Below the pieces are notes generated by a model, which was given only the letters and a program-made list of their open reading frames with translations, ran no database searches and had not been told where the DNA came from. This document shows positions 50,643-60,280 of a DNA stretch of 64,000 nucleotides, piece after piece. The position numbers were made by a program, and so were the translations under genes. Source of the DNA: a virus; the IMG/VR virus record IMGVR_UViG_3300027749_000095, positions 1 through 64,000 of that record; one strand, 5' to 3'. Every line of letters begins with the position of its first letter. Positions within the stretch are counted from its first letter, which is position 1.

Positions 50643-53600
50643 TAATAACTCCCACTAGTAATAGACTGTGTACTCAATGTAGATGTTGTCATAGTTATTG
50701 TTCCGCTGCTATTAATTTTACTAGCAGTCACTGCTGATATAATTTCAATATTGTCTATAGTTGCACCGTTAATAAAAATTTGATCTTTTTCAGATCGTAT
50801 TTCATATAAGCTACCAAATGTTAGTGTAGTATCTTTAGGTACTATTAAGAAGTTTACAATATTAGGAGTTAGGCGATTCATTACATACGACGACAATTCA
50901 CTAAAGTAAAAACTATCTCCAAAGTCCCAATTTTCAAGAGCAAAGAATTCATTAATTGCTGCCAATACTCTTGACTTGATATCGTTATCACTGATAACAA
51001 CTTCTGAATTTTTTACAATTTTAAAAGTTGCTTGTACATCCAATGAAGCTTTCTCACCGAATAATACTTTGTATTTTACTGGATGATAAATTAATTCATC
51101 ACTAATAGATTTAATTTTATTAAGATCTGTGGATAGTAATGTATACAAATAATCAGTACTCGGTGCTAGGGGTTCAGTTGTTCGTGATCCTGACAACCAC
51201 TGTCGGTATGTTTTATCGTATTGTTTAGTTAATACAAAAGTATCAATAATGTTTGTTAATCCAGGATCTATGCGAGATTCATAATCTGCATTATGAATAT
51301 ATTGAAACTTAATATCTCTTCGGCCATTGTATACCTTGTAATTTAATGATAATGTAAATGTAGATGTACTAGCATTAAGTCTTTTAACAACCATTGCATC
51401 TTTAAAGTAAAAATATTGGCCGTCTGTATAACTTGATGTTAGTGTTGGCTGAGTGCCTAAAATAATAATTGTATTGCCACTGTTGTCAAAAAGTTTGTAA
51501 TCTTCTTGGCCTTGCGCAATTACATACCTTTCAAGTATTACATATTTTTTATTATCTGTAACTGGGTTAAGCGGGTCTTCTTGATCTATAATTTCTTCAA
51601 ACAATTCTGGATTATCAACTACACTGTCATCGTCGGTATCGCTAAAAGTAACTTGAATTTTCTTTGTATCAACATATCCATCTAACCCAGTATACTCTTC
51701 GGTAATTTCCCAATCACGATCATAAGTGAATGAATTAATAAAACCTGGAGGTGCTGTATTAATTCCCAGTACTTTGATTTTGTCTTTTACAATAGTGTTT
51801 GTTCTAGTATCATAAATTTTATCACTTGCGTCAAAGAAGAATCGAATCTGCTTATCGCTTTCAAAGATATATCGTAGTTGTCGAGAAGCAACTGTGTAAA
51901 ATTCAGTATCAGTAGTAAACAATATTAACCAGCTTGAATCTAGTTGCTGGTTGGAATTATCTCCTTGCTTACCAAGGTTAAAATTATCTAGAGAATTTAA
52001 ATTTACTTCAAATATAATCTTCCAAGTAGCAGTTTCTATATCGTATCGTAATCCAAACGGCTTATTAGAAAATACTAAATCTACCATGGTAGAGATTACA
52101 GTTGTACTAATTGTAGCTTTCCATGCAGGAATAATTTCAGACAATACTGCACCTTCAGGAACAATATCATTTAATATAATTGTGCCAGATCCGTCATCTA
52201 GGGCGCCTTTGCCGCCGTTGGTTCCGTCGCCCAATACTGATATTACTTTTACCCATAACGTAGTAGTCGAGTTGGCAACCGATGCTGAGCCAAAAGTTTT
52301 TGCATTGTCGTTGGTTCTATCAAAATAGTATCCGGCAGGTGCTGTGAATTTTAATAACGCACCTGCGGCAACAAATCGTAAATTAGTGCTGGTATATGTT
52401 CCAAGTTTATATGGTAATTCAAATTCTCCAATGTACCCTGTTGACTGATTTGTGTCTGTTGTCTTACTATACCAATTAACACTTAATGAGTCGGTGGCAA
52501 TTCTAAAAAACTTAGAGTAATAAAAATCTCGCAATTGATTTGTTTTTAAAGTTTCGTTCAGTTGATTATAAATCATTGCTTCAATATCGGTACGACTAGT
52601 ATAGTTAAATCTAAAACTAGATGTAAATTCTTCTTTATAAAGTGCGCCGTCGTCGCCAAACAAATTTGTCTTACTGTACTTTCCAGTGGGATCAATTAAA
52701 TCAAAGTATCGGCTAATGCCGCTGGCACTTCTGTTAACTGCTTTAACTTTAACAACTTCTTGATTAACCCCTAACGGACTTACATTATAATCTTCAGCAG
52801 TAATCATCCTATTTTGTGTGTAATAGGTTGCTGGTGCATTATTTTTAATACTAGTATTTGTTTCAGCTTCTGCAGAATTACTTACGGATGATTGCAAACT
52901 TAGAGTTAGTGTTAGTGTTTCTGCTTGCCCTACATTAGACACGTAAGGAACCGATATTAATACGTTTTTTACATCGCGAGGATTAATTGTATAGCTAATG
53001 CTGTTACTTGCGCGATAGTAAACTCTAAATGTACCTCTTGGTAGATTGCCAAAAGTTCCATCACTGAATATTAGACTAATACGATCATTTGATCTAGTAA
53101 TAACATTATAAATATTTTTAATAGACTTGGTTAGACTATTATAGATAATGTTATTACCTTCAAGATTAGGAACTTTGGCCCAATATTCTGATTCAAGACT
53201 ATTTTGATCTAAACGATATAGCCACACATCAGTGTTATTAACATTGACCGCATCAAGGTCAACTGTTTCATTTGTTGCTGGCTGATCAATAGTAAATGTG
53301 CCTTGATTTAATAATCCTTGTCTGAAATGAAGGAAAAATCCGCTGCTAGTACTGCCGGCGCCTCTTCCGTCATTTCTATAAACAAACGCTAATCTATTGC
53401 CAATGGCAGGTGGTTCTTCGTATATTTCTTCTGCGCCTTTAAACGTAGTAGATACTACTTCAAAGGTCATATTTCTTCCGTCAATTGCTTTGGCAAAACT
53501 GTACACAGGTACATTAATGTTAGACCCTTGGAAGCGATATTGCTCTGTGGAAATGCCGTATATGTCTGCCTTATCGTCGGCATTTCCAAACTGTCGACTT

Positions 53601-54097
53601 GCGGGAAGTGCTGCATTTATAACTTTAATAAACTGATCATACCAGTTAGCGTTAGCTGGATCGTTCCATCCAATTACTTGATTTGTTAAATTTCTGCCGT
53701 TAGAATCAATCACAGTTTGCGTGGTTTGTACTGCTGTAAATTTTAATAGACCAGCTCCTGCAATATTACGTTTTGGGTTATAACTGAGTAATCTTGCTAG
53801 GCGCAATACGCTGTCACGACGTTCTGCTAGTTCTAAAAAGTTCTCGCGAGCATTTAAATCTGTGCGGAAACTGATGCTTTGGCCAAGGAATGCAATTAGG
53901 TCAATTAGGGCCAAATACTCTGAGCTTTCAATGTAATCGTTAAAATCTTCCGGGTAGTTTTCACGGATATAATTAATCATTACTCTTCGAAGATTTTCAA
54001 AGTCGTAGCTTTGGAAATCTGCACTACGAAACGTCTGGTATATACGTTTCCAATCTTCTGCTACCAGTAATCTATTTTGTCGATCAGTTGCTGACAT
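50642..54097 (-). CDS. 6: Baseplate wedge protein, T4 gp6-like
   Basis: gp6 links baseplate wedges into a ring. 1151 residues, far longer than T4 gp6 (660) but similar to the enlarged forms I recall in marine T4-like phages. The N-terminal part is conserved: DFQSYDFENLRRVMINYIRE, YPEDFNDYIESSEYLALIDL, LGQSISFRTDLNARENFLEL and RRDSVLRLARLLSYNPKR. The middle contains TAEDYNVSPLG; the C-terminal part has VLAAINEFFALENWDFGDSF, typical of baseplate J-like proteins. A late motif GCTAAATA and a GGGAAGGG ribosome binding site precede the start. Its stop overlaps the giant gene's start by one base. Confidence 0.92.
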   Translation of the reverse strand: MSATDRQNRLLVAEDWKRIYQTFRSADFQSYDFENLRRVMINYIRENYPEDFNDYIESSEYLALIDLIAFLGQSISFRTDLNARENFLELAERRDSVLRLARLLSYNPKRNIAGAGLLKFTAVQTTQTVIDSNGRNLTNQVIGWNDPANANWYDQFIKVINAALPASRQFGNADDKADIYGISTEQYRFQGSNINVPVYSFAKAIDGRNMTFEVVSTTFKGAEEIYEEPPAIGNRLAFVYRNDGRGAGSTSSGFFLHFRQGLLNQGTFTIDQPATNETVDLDAVNVNNTDVWLYRLDQNSLESEYWAKVPNLEGNNIIYNSLTKSIKNIYNVITRSNDRISLIFSDGTFGNLPRGTFRVYYRASNSISYTINPRDVKNVLISVPYVSNVGQAETLTLTLSLQSSVSNSAEAETNTSIKNNAPATYYTQNRMITAEDYNVSPLGVNQEVVKVKAVNRSASGISRYFDLIDPTGKYSKTNLFGDDGALYKEEFTSSFRFNYTSRTDIEAMIYNQLNETLKTNQLRDFYYSKFFRIATDSLSVNWYSKTTDTNQSTGYIGEFELPYKLGTYTSTNLRFVAAGALLKFTAPAGYYFDRTNDNAKTFGSASVANSTTTLWVKVISVLGDGTNGGKGALDDGSGTIILNDIVPEGAVLSEIIPAWKATISTTVISTMVDLVFSNKPFGLRYDIETATWKIIFEVNLNSLDNFNLGKQGDNSNQQLDSSWLILFTTDTEFYTVASRQLRYIFESDKQIRFFFDASDKIYDTRTNTIVKDKIKVLGINTAPPGFINSFTYDRDWEITEEYTGLDGYVDTKKIQVTFSDTDDDSVVDNPELFEEIIDQEDPLNPVTDNKKYVILERYVIAQGQEDYKLFDNSGNTIIILGTQPTLTSSYTDGQYFYFKDAMVVKRLNASTSTFTLSLNYKVYNGRRDIKFQYIHNADYESRIDPGLTNIIDTFVLTKQYDKTYRQWLSGSRTTEPLAPSTDYLYTLLSTDLNKIKSISDELIYHPVKYKVLFGEKASLDVQATFKIVKNSEVVISDNDIKSRVLAAINEFFALENWDFGDSFYFSELSSYVMNRLTPNIVNFLIVPKDTTLTFGSLYEIRSEKDQIFINGATIDNIEIISAVTASKINSSGTITMTTSTLSTQSITSGSY

Positions 54098-54118
54098 ACG
54101 CCCTTCCCAATTATTGAG

Positions 54119-54126
54119 TATTTAGC
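54119..54126 (-). promoter_or_regulatory. Putative late promoter GCTAAATA
   Basis: On the minus strand GCTAAATA followed by CTC, 21 bases before the gp6 ATG at 54097, with a GGGAAGGG ribosome binding site between. The same octamer occurs at 32778-32785. Confidence 0.55.
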
Positions 54127-54146
54127 GTAGTTTATTATGTGTGTGG

Positions 54147-54590
54147 TTAATTCATAAGTCCATTAGCTTGGTCAAATTTCAGCTGTAAGGACTCTTGTAT
54201 GTAGTATGGAAGATAGGTTAATCTGCATTCAATCTGAAGACCACTTTCATACTGTGTAACAATAACTTGATCGGCTTGGACTCGAGGGTCATAGTTAATA
54301 ATGTCTTCAACATTTTTAGCAACTAACTGTTTGAGATCTTCAGTCAATGGTTCAAATATCACATCCCATATTACTGTACCAAATGTTGGATCATTCAATC
54401 TCTCACCCTGACGTATATGAAAGTGGTTGAGAATATCCTGCTTAATCAGCGCAAGATCGTATAATGCAAAGCTAGTTGCATCAGGTGATATCGTGCTAAA
54501 TCCTTTGTACGTTTTTGTACCAGGTACATTTTGTTGAGTTTTATTGCCCGTTAAGACAATTTTATCATATAGTTTAGGATTAGCTGACAT
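54147..54590 (-). CDS. 25: Baseplate wedge protein, T4 gp25-like
   Basis: gp25 is the small conserved wedge protein that starts sheath assembly. 147 residues (T4 gp25 132). Pattern: YKGFSTI, then LYDLALIKQDILNHFHIRQG, ERLNDPTFGTVIWDVIFEPL (the GPW_gp25 signature RLxxPxFGxxIWxxxFEP), and DPRVQADQVIV. There are no lysozyme catalytic residues, as is normal for the family. CTTAAATA (54596-54603, minus) precedes the ATG by only 5 bases, too close to be a conventional late promoter with a ribosome binding site. Sits between gp5 and gp6. Confidence 0.95.
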   Translation of the reverse strand: MSANPKLYDKIVLTGNKTQQNVPGTKTYKGFSTISPDATSFALYDLALIKQDILNHFHIRQGERLNDPTFGTVIWDVIFEPLTEDLKQLVAKNVEDIINYDPRVQADQVIVTQYESGLQIECRLTYLPYYIQESLQLKFDQANGLMN

Positions 54591-54607
54591 AATAGTATTT
54601 AAGCTCG

Positions 54608-56377
54608 TTATTCTTCTTCTTCTTCGTCGGGACTAAATCTAACAAATGTATCTTCAATCGTAGAGTATTGCTTCCACGCATCTGCAGGACTAATCATTGT
54701 CTCTGAAAAATCTGACTGGTCCGATGTTTGCTCTGCATCAGTATCTTCATATCTATCATCTAGGTCTCTGTCAGTTTCTTCTGGCTTAACTTTTAACGGA
54801 TCTAAGTTTTCATGGTACGGATACGGCTCAAATGTTGGTATGCGTCGCATAATGCTTGGAGGTATGACGTCTTCTACAAACTCACCGGATTCATCTGATA
54901 GATTATGTAATTTTAAACGTTGAGGCAATTCTGCTTCACTTGCGACACTTGCTTCAGAGGCTGTTGACGCAGTTGGGCCGTTAAAATTTATGTTGCCGCC
55001 AGATACGGTAGTATTGGCTGCTTTGATTTCCGTATTCCCGCCAGAAGTTTGAAAATTGTGCCCGCCAATATTAAAGTCAAAACTTCCGCCCACTTTGTGT
55101 TGATATGCACCGTCAAATACTTTATCTACATCTTCTAATACATGCTGTAAGTAGTTTTGATCGTATAGTTTGTTAACATCTTGTTTAACATGATGTGTAT
55201 AATTTTGTTCATAAGTTTTGTCAACATCTAACTTAACATGAATTTTTTGATTACCGTCAACAATTAAAATCTGGTCTTCAATTACATGGGTATGTTTTTC
55301 GCCACGAACTTTAGTATTAAAATTGCGACCACATTCAATATTGATATCACGATCTGCATAAAAATTTAAATCGTTTTTACTATGTACACTAACACTGTCC
55401 TGTGCAAATATATCTATCTTGCCGTCACTGGTCATTTCAATCCAAGTAGTGCCACGTGCATTACCAATGTAGATCAAATCTTCAGTGTTATGCATTAGGA
55501 TTTGATGCCCTGTGCGAGTTCTAAATCGCATTAACTCATTATGTAATAACGTGGGGTCTCCATCATCTTCTTGATTTTCTACTCTTGCATAGTCCGGAGG
55601 GCCTTCGCTTGCTGTTGTTTTGCGTAAAAATTTATCGTCACCGTCATCCATGACAAAACTACTGCCGCCAAGTCTTGATACAAATGCATTTTGATTTCTA
55701 TATTCGCGTTTACCAACAGCACCAGTTTTTGCGCCGTTTTGTTTATCAAGTGGACCCGGTGTCGAAATTCCAAAGACCATTGACGGCGTTTCTCTTCGAG
55801 CACTGCTTGAAGTAATTCCGCGAGTGTCGTCTTCTAATAATCCTTGATCGTCTAACACAACTTCTTGCGGTGTTGCTGGTTTAGTAATATTAGTTGAGTC
55901 AAGAGTTTCAGCGCCGATAACTTTATTATATTCTGCAACTGGTACTCGTTCTTTATCAGTGGTCCTGGAGTCTTCTACATTGAAAAATGTAGACGCATAG
56001 CCCGGTGTCATAAAATTCATTTTATCATCAAGCACACACCCCATCCAAAACCAGCCCTGTCCTTCAACATAGATAATCATTACAGTAGATCCTACATCCG
56101 GAGGAATCATCCACATACCGTAACTTTTTTGTGTGTTATCGTAAGTGTCTTCGGCATCACTAACATAATCAACGCTAGTAACTCCGTAGAATGGGCTTAG
56201 ATATCTTGCTTGTAGTAATTGCCCTTCTGCTGCATCGTCGTTACCAACTTCTCTATATACTTGGACTTCAAGAATGCCCATGTAATTTTTATCGTGGTGG
56301 CTTATAACTTTGGCCAAGAATGGTCCTGGGTCTGTTTTTCTTCCTTCGGATGCAAGTTCTCTTGTATCTTCTGCCAT
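54608..56377 (-). CDS. 5: Baseplate spike protein, T4 gp5-like without lysozyme domain
   Basis: The central puncturing spike. 589 residues. N-terminal OB-fold: FLAKVISHHDKNYMGILEVQ, GMWMIPPDVGSTVMIIYVEG, GWFWMGCVLDD. Then a linker with TRTGHQILMHNTED and RGTTWIEMTSDGKIDI, followed by a triple-stranded beta-helix with VHSKNDLNFYADRDINIECG and repeating H-V-x-x-D-V-D-K units, as in gp5/VgrG needles. The T4 gp5 lysozyme domain between the OB-fold and helix is absent, as in cyanophage gp5. The last ~90 residues are acidic and probably disordered, ending EEEEE. It starts 3 bases after the hub gene stop. Confidence 0.88.
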   Translation of the reverse strand: MAEDTRELASEGRKTDPGPFLAKVISHHDKNYMGILEVQVYREVGNDDAAEGQLLQARYLSPFYGVTSVDYVSDAEDTYDNTQKSYGMWMIPPDVGSTVMIIYVEGQGWFWMGCVLDDKMNFMTPGYASTFFNVEDSRTTDKERVPVAEYNKVIGAETLDSTNITKPATPQEVVLDDQGLLEDDTRGITSSSARRETPSMVFGISTPGPLDKQNGAKTGAVGKREYRNQNAFVSRLGGSSFVMDDGDDKFLRKTTASEGPPDYARVENQEDDGDPTLLHNELMRFRTRTGHQILMHNTEDLIYIGNARGTTWIEMTSDGKIDIFAQDSVSVHSKNDLNFYADRDINIECGRNFNTKVRGEKHTHVIEDQILIVDGNQKIHVKLDVDKTYEQNYTHHVKQDVNKLYDQNYLQHVLEDVDKVFDGAYQHKVGGSFDFNIGGHNFQTSGGNTEIKAANTTVSGGNINFNGPTASTASEASVASEAELPQRLKLHNLSDESGEFVEDVIPPSIMRRIPTFEPYPYHENLDPLKVKPEETDRDLDDRYEDTDAEQTSDQSDFSETMISPADAWKQYSTIEDTFVRFSPDEEEEE

Positions 56378-56380
56378 AGT

Positions 56381-58837
56381 TTATCCTTCAAATCCTGCAA
56401 GATCAGTGCTTTGTTGTATTTCTGCCGGCGTTCTAAGTTCGCCAGTACCGGTTGCACCGTCTGCTACTGCTGGTTTTACATTTTGATTATCTTGTAGTAA
56501 TTTAACTTCAGCGCCTTCGGCTGCTGAAGGATTTGAAGATTGTCCGGCACGTCTAACCACTGTTAGGTTCTGTATAAATCTACCACGATTGAACGTGCTT
56601 TCGATCGAAAGCACTTGGTATAACCCACTAAACTGATTTATTAATTTTGTGGGGCCAAATTTATATGCACCTTTACTTACATCAATATCAATTGGTGTTC
56701 TAAAATCCACAGTAATATCAACTTCACCAGTTTGATAATCAATGCTATAATCTGCTGTCATGTTCTCGTATTGAGATTTAGCGGCTGTATAATTCCCCAT
56801 ACCACTATCCCCTAAGAAATAAGGATCACCTAAAATAGTTAGGTTAGCTTGTATCATGTCAAACGGGCTATTTAAAATATTATTTTGAAAATTTCGAGCT
56901 GCTGCTGTTTCTGGAGTGTCGCGGCCGCTGGTGCCGGTGCCGGTGTTTGTTTTAGTTTGATCATACCGTACTTCTTTTGTTGCTTCTCCCTCTAATGGCG
57001 TGTTAGATCCTGCTGCAGGATCGGCTGGCTGAGCGTCTTGGGCAGCATTTGCGCCGGACGACTCTTTTGCACGTTGCTGTCCTGAGTTATTTTTTGTATT
57101 GTCTGCCGACATTGCAGAATAGAAAGATGCATTAAACTTAATATCAAAATTTAGAACATCTAAATTTTTAGCTGTATAGATATAATTGTACGCCTTGACT
57201 GCTTGTGCTTTTGCCTTTTTAACTTTAGGATTGGCAGTATTTGGGGGCATAAAACTTGATGCATCAATGCCAAATGGCACCACTCGATACACAATAAGTT
57301 TTGGCTGTACACCGGTTTTGTCTATGTTAGCATTTGATGGTATTACATATACCTGAACTTCTATTCTCCACCATGGGATTTTTCCGGTGTCAGACAATTG
57401 TGTACTTGTCAATGCTTGTCGACCATAATCGCTCATTAACATAACTTGATTTATAGCATTGGGAATATCGGTACCTTGTGAGAATTTAAATGTACCTTCT
57501 GTTGGGTCGATTGAAATTTTTCCTCGGGTATATACTTTAGCTTTTTCATCGTATACTAATCCTTCCTTAGCAAACGATGGGTCGCCAATTCTCTCAGGCG
57601 TAAATCCCATACTTGATCTACCTAGCGCATTCATGTCTACTTCGTCTTGTAGTAACGTTCCGTTACCACCTTGGTCTTCAAGTTTAAGAGAAATCTTTAA
57701 TTTTGCATTTAAATCGTTGCCACTAACTGAACCAGTATTAGGAGCAGCAGTTGCACCAGCGTCTTCTGAAGATTCAGTTGGCCGGCCTGAACTTAAATCG
57801 TTTGGGAACATAATTAGTATTTGATCTGGAACCTTTATGATTTTTTTATCGGTTGCAGCAGCTTGCAATCTTTCATTTAATACAACTTGTAAACTACGTT
57901 CTCCGGTTTGTAACATTTGCCCAACTGTTTTACCCCTAATTGTAATATCAGTTTTAAGTTGTAAGTAGCTGCTGCTAAAACCTTTTTCATTCCACGGAAT
58001 TGCTGATACATCATATTCTGCACCACGGCCAGTTACTCGCATATCAATAGTGCTTAATTTTAAAGGAAAATGTTTTGTTGTTCTCTCAATAGACAATGAA
58101 TCTGCCGCAATGCCCTGCTGTGCAGAATTTAAATGGCCTTTAAACTCAACTGTTAATAGTAGCGGAACTGATTGCCAACTTTTGTACCCAGCATTTGTGG
58201 CGGCAAGTTGTAGAGATTCAAATAATAATCCCATGCTATACATTTCAGTAACTTTAAATTTTATTGAGGTAGCATTTGTGTTGCCAGTAGACTTGTCAAG
58301 GTTAATAACACTCCCTACACTTAAATTATCCATGAAGAAATCAAACTTACCATAGGCAGTGTTTACTCTATTCTCAGGAGATCCACTACCACTTTTAAAA
58401 ATAATTTGGCCCAATTGTCCTTTCTTGTATGTTTCATTTGGAAAATTTATAGCAACTGGGTCAAGCACACTTAATGTAAAGATATAATTATAACTGGCGT
58501 AGTTGTGTAGAATATTTGACATGGGCAATGTAGTTCTTAAGTCTACCGCAGTTGCCGATGCGTTCATTGATTTGCTAATATTACCTAAGTCAACAATATT
58601 TGATATTTGTGTTTGTATTGCACCCAGAGCTCCTGGGATTCCTGCAAGTTGTCCTGGAATTGCTGAGGATAATGCTGTGCCAAGGTTAGATATTCCGTTG
58701 GCTGCGGCTCGCTGTATGCCACTAATTGCACCGTTGACCGTGCCTAATGCACTAGCTAGAGTTGTATTTGATACAACTCTAGCTGCTTGGCTGACCGCTG
58801 ATGTTGCAGAATTAATTGCAGAGTCAAATAATCCCAT
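56381..58837 (-). CDS. Large baseplate hub-associated structural protein
   Basis: 818 residues. The N-terminal 100 residues are Ala/Ser/Gly-rich helix. Folded parts: ILHNYASYNYIFTLSVLDPV, FDFFMDNLSVGSVIN, KFKVTEMYSMGLLFESLQLA, LLLTVEFKGHLN and, near the C-terminus, GSSMG-like and SPFDMIQANLTILGDPYFLG, then YQTGEVDITVDFRTPIDID. The last segments recall gp27/gpD-like hub proteins. I recall it as a conserved virion protein in T4-like cyanophages encoded next to gp5 and gp53. Its place between gp5 and gp53 supports a hub role, but the precise T4 counterpart is not certain. Confidence 0.75.
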   Translation of the reverse strand: MGLFDSAINSATSAVSQAARVVSNTTLASALGTVNGAISGIQRAAANGISNLGTALSSAIPGQLAGIPGALGAIQTQISNIVDLGNISKSMNASATAVDLRTTLPMSNILHNYASYNYIFTLSVLDPVAINFPNETYKKGQLGQIIFKSGSGSPENRVNTAYGKFDFFMDNLSVGSVINLDKSTGNTNATSIKFKVTEMYSMGLLFESLQLAATNAGYKSWQSVPLLLTVEFKGHLNSAQQGIAADSLSIERTTKHFPLKLSTIDMRVTGRGAEYDVSAIPWNEKGFSSSYLQLKTDITIRGKTVGQMLQTGERSLQVVLNERLQAAATDKKIIKVPDQILIMFPNDLSSGRPTESSEDAGATAAPNTGSVSGNDLNAKLKISLKLEDQGGNGTLLQDEVDMNALGRSSMGFTPERIGDPSFAKEGLVYDEKAKVYTRGKISIDPTEGTFKFSQGTDIPNAINQVMLMSDYGRQALTSTQLSDTGKIPWWRIEVQVYVIPSNANIDKTGVQPKLIVYRVVPFGIDASSFMPPNTANPKVKKAKAQAVKAYNYIYTAKNLDVLNFDIKFNASFYSAMSADNTKNNSGQQRAKESSGANAAQDAQPADPAAGSNTPLEGEATKEVRYDQTKTNTGTGTSGRDTPETAAARNFQNNILNSPFDMIQANLTILGDPYFLGDSGMGNYTAAKSQYENMTADYSIDYQTGEVDITVDFRTPIDIDVSKGAYKFGPTKLINQFSGLYQVLSIESTFNRGRFIQNLTVVRRAGQSSNPSAAEGAEVKLLQDNQNVKPAVADGATGTGELRTPAEIQQSTDLAGFEG

Positions 58838-58838
58838 G

Positions 58839-59138
58839 TTATAATCCTAATATATCTGTCAAACTTGATTTTTTAGGTAAGTGAATTTGAGTACCTGCAA
58901 TAAAATCGTATATAGGATCTTGCAGAATATCTAAGTTTCTTTGAATAAACACCCACCATAACTTATTAGTGCCGTAAAGGTCATATGCCAATAAATCTGG
59001 ACGATGACTGTACTGTGGTTCTATTGTATAAATTGGGTCGTCTGCTTCAGAGCTTACTGGGCGAATTTTTAAAATTCCCAGGTAATTGTTTTCGATTGTG
59101 GTGTTTGCCCACGGGCTTGTATTAGAATAAGTTGCCAT
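58839..59138 (-). CDS. 53: Baseplate wedge protein, T4 gp53-like
   Basis: 99 residues, shorter than T4 gp53 (196). Family hallmark: YDLYGTNKLWWVFIQRNLDI, then DPIYDFIAGTQIHLPKKSSL, a LysM-like ending shared by gp53 and other small tail connectors (YGxxxLWWVIxxxN, D-P-I-x-D-F-x-x-G). It is encoded between the hub-associated protein and the gp48/54-like gene, with its ATG overlapping the upstream stop by one base. Acts as a wedge piece in the baseplate. Confidence 0.85.
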   Translation of the reverse strand: MATYSNTSPWANTTIENNYLGILKIRPVSSEADDPIYTIEPQYSHRPDLLAYDLYGTNKLWWVFIQRNLDILQDPIYDFIAGTQIHLPKKSSLTDILGL

Positions 59139-60205
59139 TAGATATATCCACCTGATCCATTAACATACCCACCTGTTACAAATTTTTGCAAGCTAAATTG
59201 TCTAACTGCTTCTCTGCTATACACTGGCTGTAGGGTAACCGTTAATGTGCTTTTGTTTGGTACATGCGTATTGCCAGTGGCTGTTGGAAATACTCCGCCG
59301 ACTCCTTGGCCGGCGCCACTTACCGCACTGACAACTCCTCCAATTTGTCCGAGGGCAGTTGCTGCCGTACCTATTGCATTTGCTAGTTTACCGGCACCAA
59401 GATTTCCTGCTATACCGGCGATGCCTGCTCCTAATGCTGCAATACCCGATACTGTAGACGCGGTGCCGCCTGATGCTGCTCCAAACCCACTAAATCCTTC
59501 TGTACCCATCGTTGTGGCAATATAATTTGCATCCGCTGGGAGATCAATGCTAAAACTAGTAATCACTACAGGCACATTTTTAAAAACAAAATCGCCATAT
59601 CCATTTAAAGATAAAATTGGTGGCGGGCTTCCTGCTGACTCACCGTCACCCGAATACATCTTAGTAGCAGATCTTAAAAAATGCACCGCAGCAATCCAAT
59701 ACTGTGCTTGGACAGCATCTTCAACGTTAAACGGACCAGAAATAGAAATAGCATTTGCTTTGCTATTTTGATATGCCATGAATTGATAATTCTGATGTGT
59801 AATTGCAACATCATCATAACTTGCACTATGAGAAATACTTATTGTGGGTGTGTATGGGAATACTAATCCACCTGCGTTTTTCAACGGGGCAAGTACACTA
59901 CTTGATGCAAAAAAGTTTGGAGGTATCGATAGTCGAACCCGCCAATCGTCGGAATTACCAGGTCCGGTAAATGATACTCTAGCGGCTGCGGCTGCGGCGC
60001 CCATGCCTCCGGTTCCCGGTAAGTTGATGCTTCGTAATGCAGAGATTAGTCCGGCAGGGTTTGATAAATTATTGAGTGCGCCGGCTAATTTGCTAGCAGT
60101 GCCTAATGCCCCCTGTAACCCGCCCACTGCGCCGCTGATCGACGAACCAATAGATTGTGCTTGACCCACTACCGAACTGATCGACGAACCTATATCAAAT
60201 GCCAT
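59138..60205 (-). CDS. Probable baseplate tail-tube cap protein (gp48/gp54-like)
   Basis: 355 residues. The N-terminal 85 residues are a Gly/Ala/Ser helix, then a beta domain: DDWRVRLSIPPNFFASSSVL, FPYTPTISISHSASYDDVAI, NAISISGPFNVEDAVQAQYW, IAAVHFLRSATKMYSG and VPVVITSFSIDLPADANYIA. I recall this as a conserved virion protein of T4-like cyanophages, and the tube-like domain suits a tail-tube-initiating cap (gp48/gp54). A CTAAATA late motif 20 bases upstream and an AAAGGAG ribosome binding site make it the first gene of the baseplate unit. Confidence 0.65.
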   Translation of the reverse strand: MAFDIGSSISSVVGQAQSIGSSISGAVGGLQGALGTASKLAGALNNLSNPAGLISALRSINLPGTGGMGAAAAAARVSFTGPGNSDDWRVRLSIPPNFFASSSVLAPLKNAGGLVFPYTPTISISHSASYDDVAITHQNYQFMAYQNSKANAISISGPFNVEDAVQAQYWIAAVHFLRSATKMYSGDGESAGSPPPILSLNGYGDFVFKNVPVVITSFSIDLPADANYIATTMGTEGFSGFGAASGGTASTVSGIAALGAGIAGIAGNLGAGKLANAIGTAATALGQIGGVVSAVSGAGQGVGGVFPTATGNTHVPNKSTLTVTLQPVYSREAVRQFSLQKFVTGGYVNGSGGYI

Positions 60206-60225
60206 TATGGACTCCTTTGTTACTC

Positions 60226-60232
60226 TATTTAG
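60226..60232 (-). promoter_or_regulatory. Putative late promoter CTAAATA for the baseplate unit
   Basis: On the minus strand CTAAATA is 20 bases before the ATG at 60205, with AAAGGAG between. It sits back to back with the -35 of the gp55 promoter (60233-60261), so expression of the late sigma factor and its target would be divergent. Confidence 0.5.
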
Positions 60233-60261
60233 TTGACAAAATTAAGTGCATAGTTTATAAT
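60233..60261 (+). promoter_or_regulatory. Perfect-consensus sigma-70 promoter for gp55
   Basis: TTGACA (60233-60238), 17-base spacer, TATAAT (60256-60261), then TAGGAC and the ATG at 60281. Both hexamers match the consensus, indicating early or middle expression of the late sigma factor by host polymerase. Confidence 0.85.
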
Positions 60262-60280
60262 ATTATAAAATAGGACTACA

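Noticed and set aside
54596-54603. CTTAAATA as the late promoter of gp25
   Set aside because: Only 5 bases from the ATG, leaving no space for a ribosome binding site; gp25 is probably read from an upstream promoter.
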